The position numbers and the translations under genes are program-made. From the NCBI RefSeq assembly GCF_002563925.1, contig NZ_PDJD01000001.1, positions 1,370,973 through 1,434,972 of the forward strand: 64,000 nucleotides of DNA, in the 5' to 3' direction. Origin of the DNA: Serinibacter salmoneus (lineage in GTDB: Bacteria > Actinomycetota > Actinomycetes > Actinomycetales > Beutenbergiaceae). Of this stretch, positions 25,417 to 33,900 are shown one piece after another (the stretch's first letter is position 1; every line of letters starts with the position of its first letter). The notes under the pieces are model-generated. The model was not told the DNA's origin. It saw only the letters and a program-made list of their open reading frames with translations, and did not search any database.

Positions 25417-25871
25417 GGGGCCGCAGTCCCGTGCGGGCTCGGGTGGAAGGTCAGCCGGTACTTGCCGATCTGGACCTCGTCGCCGGAACGCAGCCGCACG
25501 GCGTCGATCCGCACGCGATTGACGTAGGTGCCGTTCAGGGAACCGATGTCACGCACCTCGAAGCCGTCCGGTACCCGACGGAACTCAGCGTGCCGACGGG
25601 AGACCGTCACATCGTCCAAGAAAATGTCGGCACGGGTATCGCGGCCTGCCATGGTGGCGTCCGCGTCCAGCAGGAAGCGCGCGCCTGTCGTCGGGCCGTG
25701 CTGCACCACCAGGAGCGCGCTCCCCGCCGGGAGCGCCTCGATCGCGGCGGCAGCCTGGCCGCTCGCACCCGGTGCCCCGGGGATCTCGACGTCGGTGATC
25801 GCCTCGAAGTGGGCAGTGGTGCTGACGGCCGACTCCGGCAGGTCAGTCGATGTCTCGTCGTTGGCGCCCAT
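25413..25871 (-). CDS. garA: FHA-domain protein, GarA/OdhI orthologue
   Basis: 152 residues. The C-terminal FHA domain is complete: LDADATMAGRDTRADIFLDD, VTVSRRHAEF, IGSLNGTYVN. In mycobacteria and corynebacteria the protein inhibits 2-oxoglutarate dehydrogenase unless phosphorylated by PknG/PknB on an N-terminal ETTS motif. Here that motif is degenerate: the equivalent position reads STTAHF (Thr18/Thr19). Heads the four-gene regulator cluster; SD GGGAAGGG precedes the ATG. Confidence 0.88.
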   Translation of the reverse strand: MGANDETSTDLPESAVSTTAHFEAITDVEIPGAPGASGQAAAAIEALPAGSALLVVQHGPTTGARFLLDADATMAGRDTRADIFLDDVTVSRRHAEFRRVPDGFEVRDIGSLNGTYVNRVRIDAVRLRSGDEVQIGKYRLTFHPSPHGTAAP

Positions 25872-25934
25872 GGCCGACCCTTCCCTCGCTCAACGTGCTC
25901 GCGGTTCGCGCTGTCGCACTCCGCTGGCACCAGC

Positions 25935-26672
25935 CTATCCGGTTCCAGCGTCCTCTTCCGGCGCCGGGGTCGCGAACACCGGGTCGGAGAGCTCCACCAC
26001 GGAGGTGATGACCAGGGCATCGGCCCGCGTCACCTGCGTTCGGGCGTCGTAGGAGCGCAGGGTGGCCAGCGCGCCACCGGGGATCCCCAGCGCCACGTCG
26101 AGGGTCTGCCCGTCCCCGATCGCCTTGACCGTGACGGGTGAGGAGATCTCCACATCATCCAGCAGCACCCCGCCCACGGCGTCGTCGAACCAGCTCGCGG
26201 CGCCCACACGCACCCCGTTCACCTCGATGGCCTCCGCACCCGCGATGCGCAGTTCCTCGATCAGGTTGACCCAACCCGAGGCCGGGACACCGTCGGCGCC
26301 AAGGATCGCGATCTCGATGCCCGGTCCGGACACCGGGATGGTGCCCGCGAGGATTCCCTGGACCTCGGCGTTGCGGCGTGCGACCTCCCAGGCGTTCGCG
26401 CCGGAGACCAGGTCCGCGCGGTCCAGCACCAGTTGCGCCTGCTCGGCCTCGAGGGTGTCATTGCGCTGGGTGATCTCGTCGAGCAGACGCACCAGCTCGT
26501 CCTGACGCAGCGCAGCCAGGTCGTCACCGGCCACCTGCCGCACCTGGAGCACGAGAGCGAACCCCAGGCCCGCGACCAGCAGCGCCACCAGCAGGTGGGA
26601 GCGGCGCGTCCAGCTCGGTCGCGGGGCGCGATGGGAGTGGTGGGCGTGCGGGGCGTCCGGTGTAGTGCTCAT
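25935..26672 (-). CDS. DUF881 family membrane protein
   Basis: 245 residues: basic N-terminus, one membrane helix (LLVALLVAGLGFALVLQV), a coiled-coil stretch (DELVRLLDEITQRNDTLEAE), then the DUF881 extracytoplasmic domain (GPGIEIAILGADG, LIEELRIAGAEAIEVNGVRV). The domain is widespread in actinobacteria near garA and ftsR; its role is unknown but presumably in the cell envelope. Coupled to the small basic protein gene by ATGA. Confidence 0.9.
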   Translation of the reverse strand: MSTTPDAPHAHHSHRAPRPSWTRRSHLLVALLVAGLGFALVLQVRQVAGDDLAALRQDELVRLLDEITQRNDTLEAEQAQLVLDRADLVSGANAWEVARRNAEVQGILAGTIPVSGPGIEIAILGADGVPASGWVNLIEELRIAGAEAIEVNGVRVGAASWFDDAVGGVLLDDVEISSPVTVKAIGDGQTLDVALGIPGGALATLRSYDARTQVTRADALVITSVVELSDPVFATPAPEEDAGTG

Positions 26673-27001
26673 GCCTTGAGGATTGCGCGTCGGATCGAGG
26701 CGGCGTTGGAGAAGATGCGGATACCCAGCACCACCAGCACCGCGGTGGACAGTTGCGAACCGACGCCGAGCTGGTCACCGAGGAACACCAGCAGCGCCGC
26801 GACCACCACGTTGGACAGGAACGAGGAGATGAAGACCCGGTCGTTGAACATGCCCTCCAGTTGCGCGCGCACGCCGCCGAAGAGCGCATCCAGCGCGGCG
26901 ACCACGGCGATCGGCAGATAGGGCTGCAGCACGGCGGGGACGTCCGGGGAGACCAGGAGCCCCAGCACGATCCCGACGATCAGACCGATGACCGCGATCA
27001 A
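26669..27001 (-). CDS. sbp: Small basic protein (DUF1290), membrane
   Basis: 110 residues, three or four membrane helices (AVIGLIVGIVLGLLVS, LPIAVVAALDALFGGV, FISSFLSNVVVAALLVFLG, LSTAVLVVLGIRIFSN). The DUF1290 signature IAVVAALDALFGGVRA is present. Start is TTG at 27001, with AGGAG upstream; it overlaps the stop of the preceding DUF881 gene as TTGA. Flanked by two DUF881 genes as in Mycobacterium (Rv1823-Rv1825 region). Role unknown; likely part of an envelope complex with its neighbours. Confidence 0.9.
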   Translation of the reverse strand: MIAVIGLIVGIVLGLLVSPDVPAVLQPYLPIAVVAALDALFGGVRAQLEGMFNDRVFISSFLSNVVVAALLVFLGDQLGVGSQLSTAVLVVLGIRIFSNAASIRRAILKA

Positions 27002-27906
27002 TTGACATCTCCTGTGGTTGCGGGGACCTGACTCGTCCCGACGTCGTCCGGGTTCCCGAGCGGATCGGCGTAGCGAGGCTGGATCACCCGGGAGGCATCC
27101 AGGGTGACACTGTCCGTGAGATCGGTGGTCACCTGGATCCGGTACCGGTCGGAGAGCACCTCGAGGTGGGCGCCGGCGGTCGAACGATCCAAGGCGTTGA
27201 CCATCCGCTCGGAGTGACCGATCGCCACGATCTCGTAGGGCGAGGTGACCGGCACCAGATCCACCAGCACGGCCGAGCCCGCGGATCGGATCGCGCCGAG
27301 ACCGGAGATCCTGGTGCCGTTGACCGCGATCGCCTCCGCGCCGGCCGCCCACAGGGCGTTGACCACTACCTGCAGGTCGATCGCCTGCACCCGCTCGGAG
27401 GGGTACTCCGCGGGAGCCTCCAGCGCGCGTGCCGAGTCGCTCAGTCGCACCGTGAGCGCCGGACCGGTCACCGCCGTCACCGCCGAGGCGACCCCGAGCG
27501 CGTCGAACTGCTCCGCGAGCTCCGGATCGGATGCGGCCAGCTGCGTGGTGGACAGGTCCCGGATCTCCGCGGCGAGAGCGGCATTGCGCTCCTCGAGTGC
27601 GTCGGTGCTCGCACGCCGCTGCGCGATCTGCTCGGTGAGCAACTCGGTGGCTCGGGTGGAGCCGTCCGGGGTCCGCAGCGTCGTCGCCGCGATCGTCAGG
27701 CCCAGACCGAGCGCGGCCGCCAGCAGGAAGGTCCCCACGCGGCCCCACCCGGACTCCACCCGTGCGCCGGATGCCGCGCGCCGCTCACGCCGTGCACGCG
27801 CATCCGCGTAAGCCGGGTCCAGCGGTGAGTCCTGCAACTCCCGCAGCAGGGTCATCGAGGCGTCCGGGCGCCGCGTCGATGCCTCGTGCGAACGTGCGGG
27901 GGTCAC
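26998..27906 (-). CDS. DUF881 family membrane protein
   Basis: 302 residues: long basic cytoplasmic N-terminus, one membrane helix (VGTFLLAAALGLGLTIAATTL), coiled coil (ALEERNAALAAEIRDLS), then the DUF881 domain (GPALTVRLSD, QAIDLQVVVNALWAAGAEAI). First gene of the DUF881-sbp-DUF881 run, all joined by 4-bp overlaps. Confidence 0.9.
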   Translation of the reverse strand: MTPARSHEASTRRPDASMTLLRELQDSPLDPAYADARARRERRAASGARVESGWGRVGTFLLAAALGLGLTIAATTLRTPDGSTRATELLTEQIAQRRASTDALEERNAALAAEIRDLSTTQLAASDPELAEQFDALGVASAVTAVTGPALTVRLSDSARALEAPAEYPSERVQAIDLQVVVNALWAAGAEAIAVNGTRISGLGAIRSAGSAVLVDLVPVTSPYEIVAIGHSERMVNALDRSTAGAHLEVLSDRYRIQVTTDLTDSVTLDASRVIQPRYADPLGNPDDVGTSQVPATTGDVN

Positions 27907-27952
27907 CGTCCCAGACTATCCAGCCGCGCGAGGACACGGGCTCACTCGCGGG

Positions 27953-29362
27953 TCACGCTCCGGTCTCATTCGAGGTGGAGATCCCGTGCGCCGTGATCGT
28001 GGCGCCGTCGGGAACGGCGTGGGGAAGGTCGTCCTCGGCGCGCAGCACACCCTCGCCGACCACGCGGGCCGGCGCGGTGAAGTGCCAGTCCCCCTCGACC
28101 GTGAGCGAGGACGCCTCCACCAGTGAGGGCACCTGCTTCACCCGGGCCTGGAAGTCCCCGATCAGCTTGTACGTGCCGTCCAGGGAGATCAGCGGCGCGG
28201 CGGTGCGTGCGAGCAGGTGCTTCTCCTCGGTGAGCTCGTACACGTCCGAACGCAGCAGGAACAGGTCGTTGGTGGTCTTCACCGGCAGGAATCGCTTGCG
28301 CTCCACCTCGATGACCCGGGCTCCGGGGAACACGTTCACCGCGGCGCCCATCGCCGTCTCCAACTGGTACACCGCCGTGGAGGTCTTGTCGCTCGGGTCC
28401 ACCGTCTTGACGTTGCGGATGAGCGGCAGCGGCATCACGCCGTCGTGCTCGGCCAGCAGGTCCTTCAGCGCCACCAGGTCGATCCAGAGGTTGTTGGCGT
28501 GGAAGAAGGGGTGCACGTGCCGGTCGTTGGCGACATCAAGCTCCTCCGGGTAGGTCTGGGCCGTCTCCCGCTGGATGATCTGGCCGTCGCTGCGGCGCAC
28601 CACGAGCTGCCCACCCTTGACGTCGGCGTCCGACTTCGCCACCAGCTCGGCGGCGTACGGGGCACCGGAGGCGGCGAACCAGGCAGCGATCGCCCCGTCC
28701 GGAACAGCACCCAGGTTGTCTGCGTTGGAGATAGTCGCATACCGGTACCCGGCACCGAGCAGGGTGTCCAGCGCGCCGGAGGTCTGCAGCGCCGTGTAGA
28801 TGTCCCCGTGCCCGGGCGGGCACCACTCGAGGTCAGGCTCCGCGGGCCAGGAGACCGGCTCGAGGGTCTCGGCGTCGAGCTTGGGCTCCTTGTTCTGCAG
28901 GAAGTCCAGCGGCAGGCCGTCCACCGGGAGGTCGGGGTAGGCAGCGAGCAGGTCGAGCGACTCCGCCTGGGTGCGGAAGGAGTTCATCAGGAGCAGGGGG
29001 AGGTTCACGCCGTACCGCTCCCGGGCGGCGAGGACCTGCTGGGCGATGAGGTCGAGGAAGGTGGCGCCGTCGCGCACCGGCAGCAGCGACTTGGGGCCCT
29101 CCAGCCCCATCGAGGTGCCCAGTCCCCCGTTGAGCTTGATCACCACTGTGGCGGCCAGGGTCTCGGCGATCTGCTCCTCGCTCACCTCCAGGTCGGCCTG
29201 GCGGTCGATCCCGGTCAGCGGGGCCACCTCGGACTCGCGGATCAGGCCGGTCTTCCCGGCCTCCAGTTCGCCGTAGAGGCGGGCGAAGGTGGCGATCGCG
29301 AGGTCGGGGACGCCCGCCTCGGTCATCTTGGTCACGGCGAGGTCGAGTCCACGGGCGCTCAT
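27953..29362 (-). CDS. UTP-glucose-1-phosphate uridylyltransferase, eukaryote-like (UDPGP family)
   Basis: Makes UDP-glucose from UTP and glucose 1-phosphate. 469 residues, the long UDPGP type and not the short GalU type. The nucleotide-binding loop is KLNGGLGTSMGLEGPKSLLP; further family segments are LLLMNSFRTQ, FLQNKEPKLD, the uridine-binding region PPGHGDIYTAL, ISNADNLGA and EVERKRFLPVKTTNDL. The C-terminal left-handed beta-helix region follows. Start ATG has TAGGCT 6 nt upstream on its own strand. Divergent from rnhA. Confidence 0.94.
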   Translation of the reverse strand: MSARGLDLAVTKMTEAGVPDLAIATFARLYGELEAGKTGLIRESEVAPLTGIDRQADLEVSEEQIAETLAATVVIKLNGGLGTSMGLEGPKSLLPVRDGATFLDLIAQQVLAARERYGVNLPLLLMNSFRTQAESLDLLAAYPDLPVDGLPLDFLQNKEPKLDAETLEPVSWPAEPDLEWCPPGHGDIYTALQTSGALDTLLGAGYRYATISNADNLGAVPDGAIAAWFAASGAPYAAELVAKSDADVKGGQLVVRRSDGQIIQRETAQTYPEELDVANDRHVHPFFHANNLWIDLVALKDLLAEHDGVMPLPLIRNVKTVDPSDKTSTAVYQLETAMGAAVNVFPGARVIEVERKRFLPVKTTNDLFLLRSDVYELTEEKHLLARTAAPLISLDGTYKLIGDFQARVKQVPSLVEASSLTVEGDWHFTAPARVVGEGVLRAEDDLPHAVPDGATITAHGISTSNETGA

Positions 29363-29368
29363 GCTCCC

Positions 29369-29374
29369 AGCCTA
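29369..29374 (-). promoter_or_regulatory. -10 hexamer TAGGCT before UGPase
   Basis: Minus-strand TAGGCT is 6 nt from the ATG at 29362. The rnhA -10 on the other strand lies only 14 bp away. Confidence 0.5.
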
Positions 29375-29387
29375 GCCAGGCAGCGCC

Positions 29388-29393
29388 TACCGT
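29388..29393 (+). promoter_or_regulatory. -10 hexamer TACCGT before rnhA
   Basis: TACCGT is 6 nt before the GTG at 29400, which favours that codon over the in-frame GTG at 29394. Confidence 0.45.
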
Positions 29394-29399
29394 GTGGGG

Positions 29400-29834
29400 G
29401 TGAGCACTGTGAACATCTGGACCGACGGCGCGTGCAAGGGCAACCCCGGACCGGGCGGGTGGGGCGCACTGCTGGTCTCCGGCGGCAGCGAGAAGGAGCT
29501 GTGGGGCGGGGAGTCCGCAACCACCAACAACCGGATGGAGCTCACGGCCGTGATCGAGGCACTCGGCGCCCTCAAGCGCCGGTGCGAGGTGACCCTGCAC
29601 GTGGACTCCACCTACGTGATGCAGGGCATGACGAGCTGGTTGGCCGGGTGGAAACGCAACGGGTGGCGCACCGCATCGAAGCAGCCGGTGAAGAACGCCG
29701 ACCTGTGGCGTGCACTGGACGAGCAGGTGCAGCGGCACGAGGTGCGGTGGGTATGGGTGAAGGGGCACGCCGGGGACGCCGGCAACGAGCGCGCCGACGC
29801 TCTGGCGAACCGGGGCGTGGCGGAGCTCGGCTAG
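29400..29834 (+). CDS. rnhA: Ribonuclease HI
   Basis: Degrades the RNA strand of RNA-DNA hybrids. 144 residues. The metal-binding acidic residues are in [28 protein letters not shown] and [11 protein letters not shown], and the closing His-Asp motif in [17 protein letters not shown]. The start at 29400 is preferred because a TACCGT hexamer lies 6 nt before it; GTG at 29394 would add two residues. Ends 4 bp before the hemL stop on the other strand. Confidence 0.96.
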   Translation: MSTVNIWTDGACKGNPGPGGWGALLVSGGSEKELWGGESATTNNRMELTAVIEALGALKRRCEVTLHVDSTYVMQGMTSWLAGWKRNGWRTASKQPVKNADLWRALDEQVQRHEVRWVWVKGHAGDAGNERADALANRGVAELG

Positions 29835-29838
29835 TCCG

Positions 29839-31203
29839 TCACTCCCCCCTCGCCGCCGCGGCGGCGAGGGCCGCGGCCGGGAGCGCCGCCAGGATGCGCT
29901 CCACATCCGCATCGGTGTGCGCGGCGGAGAGGAACCAGGCCTCGTAGATGCTCGGCGGCAGCAGCACACCCGCCTCGACCATCGCGGCGAAGAACGGGGC
30001 GAACCGCCAGGTCTCCTGGTCCTGGGCGTCGGCGTAGGTGCGTACCGGCGCGTCCCGGAAGGCGAGGGAGAACAGGCTGCCGGCCTCGCTGATCGTCACG
30101 GGAAGCCCGACGGCGCCGAACGCCTCGGCCAGCCCCGCGCGGACCGCGGCGCTCACCTCGTCCACGCGGGTGTAGACCGCCTCGTCGGCCAGCCGCAGGG
30201 TCGCGGTTCCGGCGGCCACCGCGAGCGGGTTCCCCGACAGGGTGCCCGCCTGGTAGACCGGTCCGAGCGGCGCCAGCAGATCCATGACCTCGGCTCGGCC
30301 CGCGAGCGCGGCCAGCGGCATCCCGCCGCCGATGACCTTGCCGAAGGTGAACAGGTCGGGCGCCCAGGCGTCCTCGCTCGCCTCCAGGCCCCACCAGCCG
30401 GCCGGTGAGACGCGGAAGCCGGTGAGCACCTCGTCCACGATCAGCAGCGCGCCGTGCTTCGCGGTGAGGGCGCGCAGGGCGGCGTTGAAGCCGGGGTCCG
30501 GGCGCAGGATGCCGGCGTTGGCTCCGGCGGACTCGGTGATGACGGCGGCGATCCTGCCGGGATGGGCGGCGAAGGCCGCACGCACGGCGTCGGGGTCGTT
30601 GTAGGGCAGCACGATGGTCTGGGCGGCGATCGCCTCGGGGATGCCCGCGGACCCGGGCAGCCCGAGGGTGGCGACGCCGGAGCCCGCCTCCGCGAGCAAC
30701 GAGTCGGAGTGCCCGTGGTAGTGCCCGGCGAACTTGATCACCAGGTCGCGCCCGGTGGCGCCGCGGGCGAGTCGGATCGCCGTCATGGTGGCCTCGGTGC
30801 CGGTGGAGACGAAGCGGACCCGCTCGATCGGGGCGAGGGACTCGAGCGTCATCCGGTCCCGCACCAGTTCCGCGAGGTCGCTCTCGCCCACGGTGGGGGC
30901 GCCGAAGCTGAGGCCGCGTGCCGCGGCGGCCTGCACCGCGGTCACGACCTGGGGGTGGGCGTGCCCGAGCAGCGCGGGCCCCCAGGTGCCGACGAGGTCG
31001 ACGTACTCGGTCCCCTCCACGTCCCACACGCGCGACCCGGCGGCGCGGGCGAGCACGCGGGGGGTCAGACCGACCGCGCCGTAGGCGCGCACCGGGGAGT
31101 CCACCCCGCCGGGCAGGACGGCGCGTGCCCGTCTCATCGCTGCGTCGTTGGTGAGTGTGGTGTCGTTCGTGAGTGCGGCGTCGTTCGTCCGTGCGCTGCT
31201 CAT
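29839..31203 (-). CDS. hemL: Glutamate-1-semialdehyde 2,1-aminomutase
   Basis: PLP enzyme making 5-aminolevulinate from glutamate-1-semialdehyde in the C5 pathway. 454 residues. PLP lysine in [13 protein letters not shown]; other motifs are [26 protein letters not shown] and [11 protein letters not shown]. The N-terminus is lengthened by three in-frame copies of a T-N-D-x-x-(L/M) hexapeptide; the family normally has one such helix turn before RARAVLPGG. Last gene of the heme operon; its ATG overlaps the hemB stop (ATGA). Confidence 0.96.
   Translation of the reverse strand: MSSARTNDAALTNDTTLTNDAAMRRARAVLPGGVDSPVRAYGAVGLTPRVLARAAGSRVWDVEGTEYVDLVGTWGPALLGHAHPQVVTAVQAAAARGLSFGAPTVGESDLAELVRDRMTLESLAPIERVRFVSTGTEATMTAIRLARGATGRDLVIKFAGHYHGHSDSLLAEAGSGVATLGLPGSAGIPEAIAAQTIVLPYNDPDAVRAAFAAHPGRIAAVITESAGANAGILRPDPGFNAALRALTAKHGALLIVDEVLTGFRVSPAGWWGLEASEDAWAPDLFTFGKVIGGGMPLAALAGRAEVMDLLAPLGPVYQAGTLSGNPLAVAAGTATLRLADEAVYTRVDEVSAAVRAGLAEAFGAVGLPVTISEAGSLFSLAFRDAPVRTYADAQDQETWRFAPFFAAMVEAGVLLPPSIYEAWFLSAAHTDADVERILAALPAAALAAAAARGE
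31135..31188 (-). repeat. 18-bp tandem repeat, three units, at the start of hemL
   Basis: Units 31171-31188, 31153-31170 and 31135-31152 encode [18 protein letters not shown]. Units 1 and 2 differ at two bases; unit 3 is more diverged. All three keep the frame. Confidence 0.8.
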
Positions 31204-32180
31204 CGGCTGCTCTCCTTCCGCGCTACCTCGAGCGCCCAGTAGGTCAGGACGGCCTGCGCCCCCGCGCGGCGGATCGCCACGAGGGACTCGGCGATGGCGG
31301 CGTCCCGGTCGATCCAGCCGCGCTGCGCCGCGGCCTCGATCATCGCGTACTCGCCGCTGACCTGGTACGCCCACAGCGGCACGTCCACCCGCGGTGCGAT
31401 CCGCGCGATCAGGTCGAGCTGGCTGCCGGCGGGCTTGACCATGACCACATCGGCGCCCTCGGCGACGTCGAGCGCCACCTCGCGCACGCCGTCGCGCGCG
31501 TTGCGCGGGTCCATCTGATAGGTGCGGCGATCGCCCACGAGCTGGGAGTCGACCGCCTCGCGGAAGGGCCCGTAGAAGGCGGAGGCGGACTTGGCGGAGT
31601 AGGCCAGCAGGGCGGTGTCGGTGTGACCGGCGGCGTCGAGCGCGGCGCGCACGTGCGCCACTTGGCCGTCCATCATCCCCGAAAGGCCCAGGAGCGCCGA
31701 GCCCGCCTCGGCCTGCGCCAGCGCCATCGCCGCATAGCGCTCCAGGGTGGCGTCGTTGTCCACGCCTCCCGCGCCGTCCAGCACCCCGCAGTGGCCGTGG
31801 TCGGTGAACTCGTCCAGGCACAGGTCGGTCTGGACCACCAGGGCCTCACCCACCTCGCGCACGGCGAGGGTGGTGGCCCGGTTGAGGATCCCGGACGGGT
31901 CGTCGGCGCCGGAGCCGGTGGCGTCCCGGGTGGCCGGGACGCCGAACAGCATGATGCCGCCGACGCCCGCCGCCGCTGCGGCGTGGAGCTCGCGGGCCAG
32001 GGAGTCCAGGTCGTGCTGCCTCACGCCAGGCATCGAGGCGATCTCCCGGGTGCCCTCGCCCTCCCGGACGAACAGGGGCAGCACGAGGTTGCGGGGGTGC
32101 AGCCGGGTCTCGGCCACCATCTCCCGCATGGCCGCGCTGCTGCGCAGCCGGCGCGGGCGGATTCTCGGGGCGTGGGTCAT
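31200..32180 (-). CDS. hemB: Delta-aminolevulinic acid dehydratase (porphobilinogen synthase)
   Basis: Condenses two 5-aminolevulinate molecules to porphobilinogen. 326 residues. The two active-site lysines are in [16 protein letters not shown] and [12 protein letters not shown]. The metal loop reads [14 protein letters not shown]: the first and third cysteines of the zinc triad are present and the second is Asp, so metal use may differ from the E. coli enzyme. ATG start overlaps the hemD stop. Confidence 0.96.
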   Translation of the reverse strand: MTHAPRIRPRRLRSSAAMREMVAETRLHPRNLVLPLFVREGEGTREIASMPGVRQHDLDSLARELHAAAAAGVGGIMLFGVPATRDATGSGADDPSGILNRATTLAVREVGEALVVQTDLCLDEFTDHGHCGVLDGAGGVDNDATLERYAAMALAQAEAGSALLGLSGMMDGQVAHVRAALDAAGHTDTALLAYSAKSASAFYGPFREAVDSQLVGDRRTYQMDPRNARDGVREVALDVAEGADVVMVKPAGSQLDLIARIAPRVDVPLWAYQVSGEYAMIEAAAQRGWIDRDAAIAESLVAIRRAGAQAVLTYWALEVARKESSR

Positions 32181-32929
32181 CTCTCGTCTCCGGTGGGGGT
32201 CGATCTGAACACGGTGTCGATCACGGCCTCGGGGGTGGGGGCGACGGCGGCGAGGCTGATCCCCGCCTCGCGCGCGGCGTGCGCGGTGCGCTCCCCGATC
32301 GCGACGGCGAGGGCCGTGGTGGGTGTGGTGGTGAGGGTGGCGGCCAGGGCGGTCACGACACTGGGCGAGGTGAGGACGACGGCGTCGATCCGGCCGGTCG
32401 CCAGGGCCTCGGCGACGTGCGGAGTGGGAGGCTGCGGCGTCACGCGGTAGGCGACGACGTCGCGCACCTCCCAGCCGAGGTCGCGCAGCCCGTTGGGCAG
32501 GGTGGCGGCGGCGAGGCTGGAGAGCGGCAGGACGGCGAGCGCGGGTGCCTGGCGGGCCAATGCCGCCAGGAGGCCGACCGCGTCGTGCCGCTCCGGGACC
32601 AGGTCGGCCTCGCGACCGAGCACCTCCCGGGCGGCCTGCGCCGTCGCCGGGCCGACGGCGGCCACGCGCACCGGCGCGGGCACCTCCCGCGCCACGGCGT
32701 GCACCGCCGCCACGGCGCGGGCGCTGGTCAGCACCAGCCACGGCCGCTCCCCCGCGCGCCCGGTCAACTCGGCGATCACCTGGCGCAGCGCGGGCGTCTC
32801 GCCCTCCTCGACCCGCAGCAGGTCCGCCTCCACGGCCTCACCCCCGCGCTCGCGCACCCGCTGCGCCCACGGACCGTGGGGCACGAGGACCCGCGGCCGC
32901 CGGACCGGCTCGGCGCTCGCCGCCGTCAC
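32177..32929 (-). CDS. hemD: Uroporphyrinogen-III synthase
   Basis: Cyclises hydroxymethylbilane with inversion of ring D. 250 residues with low sequence conservation typical of HemD; recognisable parts are [40 protein letters not shown] and, in the second domain, [12 protein letters not shown] and [11 protein letters not shown]. Its place between hemC and hemB, with 4-bp overlaps on both sides, makes the call firm. It is not fused to a methyltransferase domain. Confidence 0.93.
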   Translation of the reverse strand: MTAASAEPVRRPRVLVPHGPWAQRVRERGGEAVEADLLRVEEGETPALRQVIAELTGRAGERPWLVLTSARAVAAVHAVAREVPAPVRVAAVGPATAQAAREVLGREADLVPERHDAVGLLAALARQAPALAVLPLSSLAAATLPNGLRDLGWEVRDVVAYRVTPQPPTPHVAEALATGRIDAVVLTSPSVVTALAATLTTTPTTALAVAIGERTAHAAREAGISLAAVAPTPEAVIDTVFRSTPTGDER

Positions 32930-33900
32930 GGCGTCCCGTGCAGCGGGGCGAGGTCCGCGGCCCCCTGGTCCAGGAGGTCCGCGACGATGCCGCGGGCCAC
33001 CTCGTGCACCTCCGCGTCCTGCAGGGCGTCGGGATGCAGCCGGCCGCGGGACTCCACGACGCCCGAGCCGTCCAGGGCGTAGACCCGCGCCAGCACCTCG
33101 CGCTCACCGGTCGCGGCGTCGGCCTCCAGCACGCTGACCCCCAGGGGCGCCGCGCAGCCGGCCTCGAGCAGCCGCAGCACGGCCCGCTCCACGCTCGCCG
33201 CCTGTCGCGTCGCCGGGTCGTCGAGGGTGGCGACCACGCGGTGGGCCTCGCTGTGGGTGCGCGTCTCCACCGCGAGCGCGCCCTGGGCGGGTGCGGTGGG
33301 CCACTCGCGCAGGTCCAGGTGCTCCACCGCGTCCCCGGTGCGCCCCAGGCGGGCCAGGCCCGCGCCGGCCAGCACCACGCCGTCGAGCCGTTCGCTCGGC
33401 GAACGCGGGGCGAGCACCCGGCCGATCCGGGTGTCGATGTTCCCTCGGATGTCCACTACCTCGAGGTCACCCCGGCGCCGCAGCAGCTGCGCGCGGCGGC
33501 GGGGCGAACCCGTGCCGATGCGGGCCCCGGCGGGCAACTGCGCCAGGGGGGCGCCGGCCACCAGGAGGTCACGCGGGTCCTCCCGGGTGGGGAACGCCGC
33601 GATGCTCAGTCCGGGGCAGGGGGCGGTCGGCAGGTCCTTCGCGGAGTGCACCGCCACGTCGATCTGCCCGGCCAGCAGCGCCTCGCGCAGTGCGGTGACG
33701 AACACGCCGGTGCCGCCCAGGGAGGCCAGGCTCGCCGTTGTGGTGTCGCCCTGGGAGGTGATCGGGACGATCTCCACCGCGTGCGGCCACCCGGGCATCC
33801 GGGCGCAGAACGCCTCGGTCTGCGCCCGGGCCAGCGCGCTGCGGCGGGTCCCGACCCGCAGCGGTCGCCCGGTGTCCCTTGTCTCGGTGTCCTCGGTCAC
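32926..33900 (-). CDS. hemC: Hydroxymethylbilane synthase (porphobilinogen deaminase)
   Basis: Polymerises four porphobilinogens. 324 residues. RVGTRRSALARAQT at the N-terminus, catalytic Asp89 in VHSAKDLPT, GTGSPRRRAQLL, DIRGNIDTRI, and the dipyrromethane-cofactor Cys249 in LLEAGCAAPLG. Coupled to cpfC upstream and hemD downstream. Confidence 0.97.
   Translation of the reverse strand: MTEDTETRDTGRPLRVGTRRSALARAQTEAFCARMPGWPHAVEIVPITSQGDTTTASLASLGGTGVFVTALREALLAGQIDVAVHSAKDLPTAPCPGLSIAAFPTREDPRDLLVAGAPLAQLPAGARIGTGSPRRRAQLLRRRGDLEVVDIRGNIDTRIGRVLAPRSPSERLDGVVLAGAGLARLGRTGDAVEHLDLREWPTAPAQGALAVETRTHSEAHRVVATLDDPATRQAASVERAVLRLLEAGCAAPLGVSVLEADAATGEREVLARVYALDGSGVVESRGRLHPDALQDAEVHEVARGIVADLLDQGAADLAPLHGTP

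Noticed and set aside
28217-29947. 576-codon open frame antisense to UGPase and crossing rnhA
   Set aside because: Covers two certain genes on other frames and shows only composition-driven openness.
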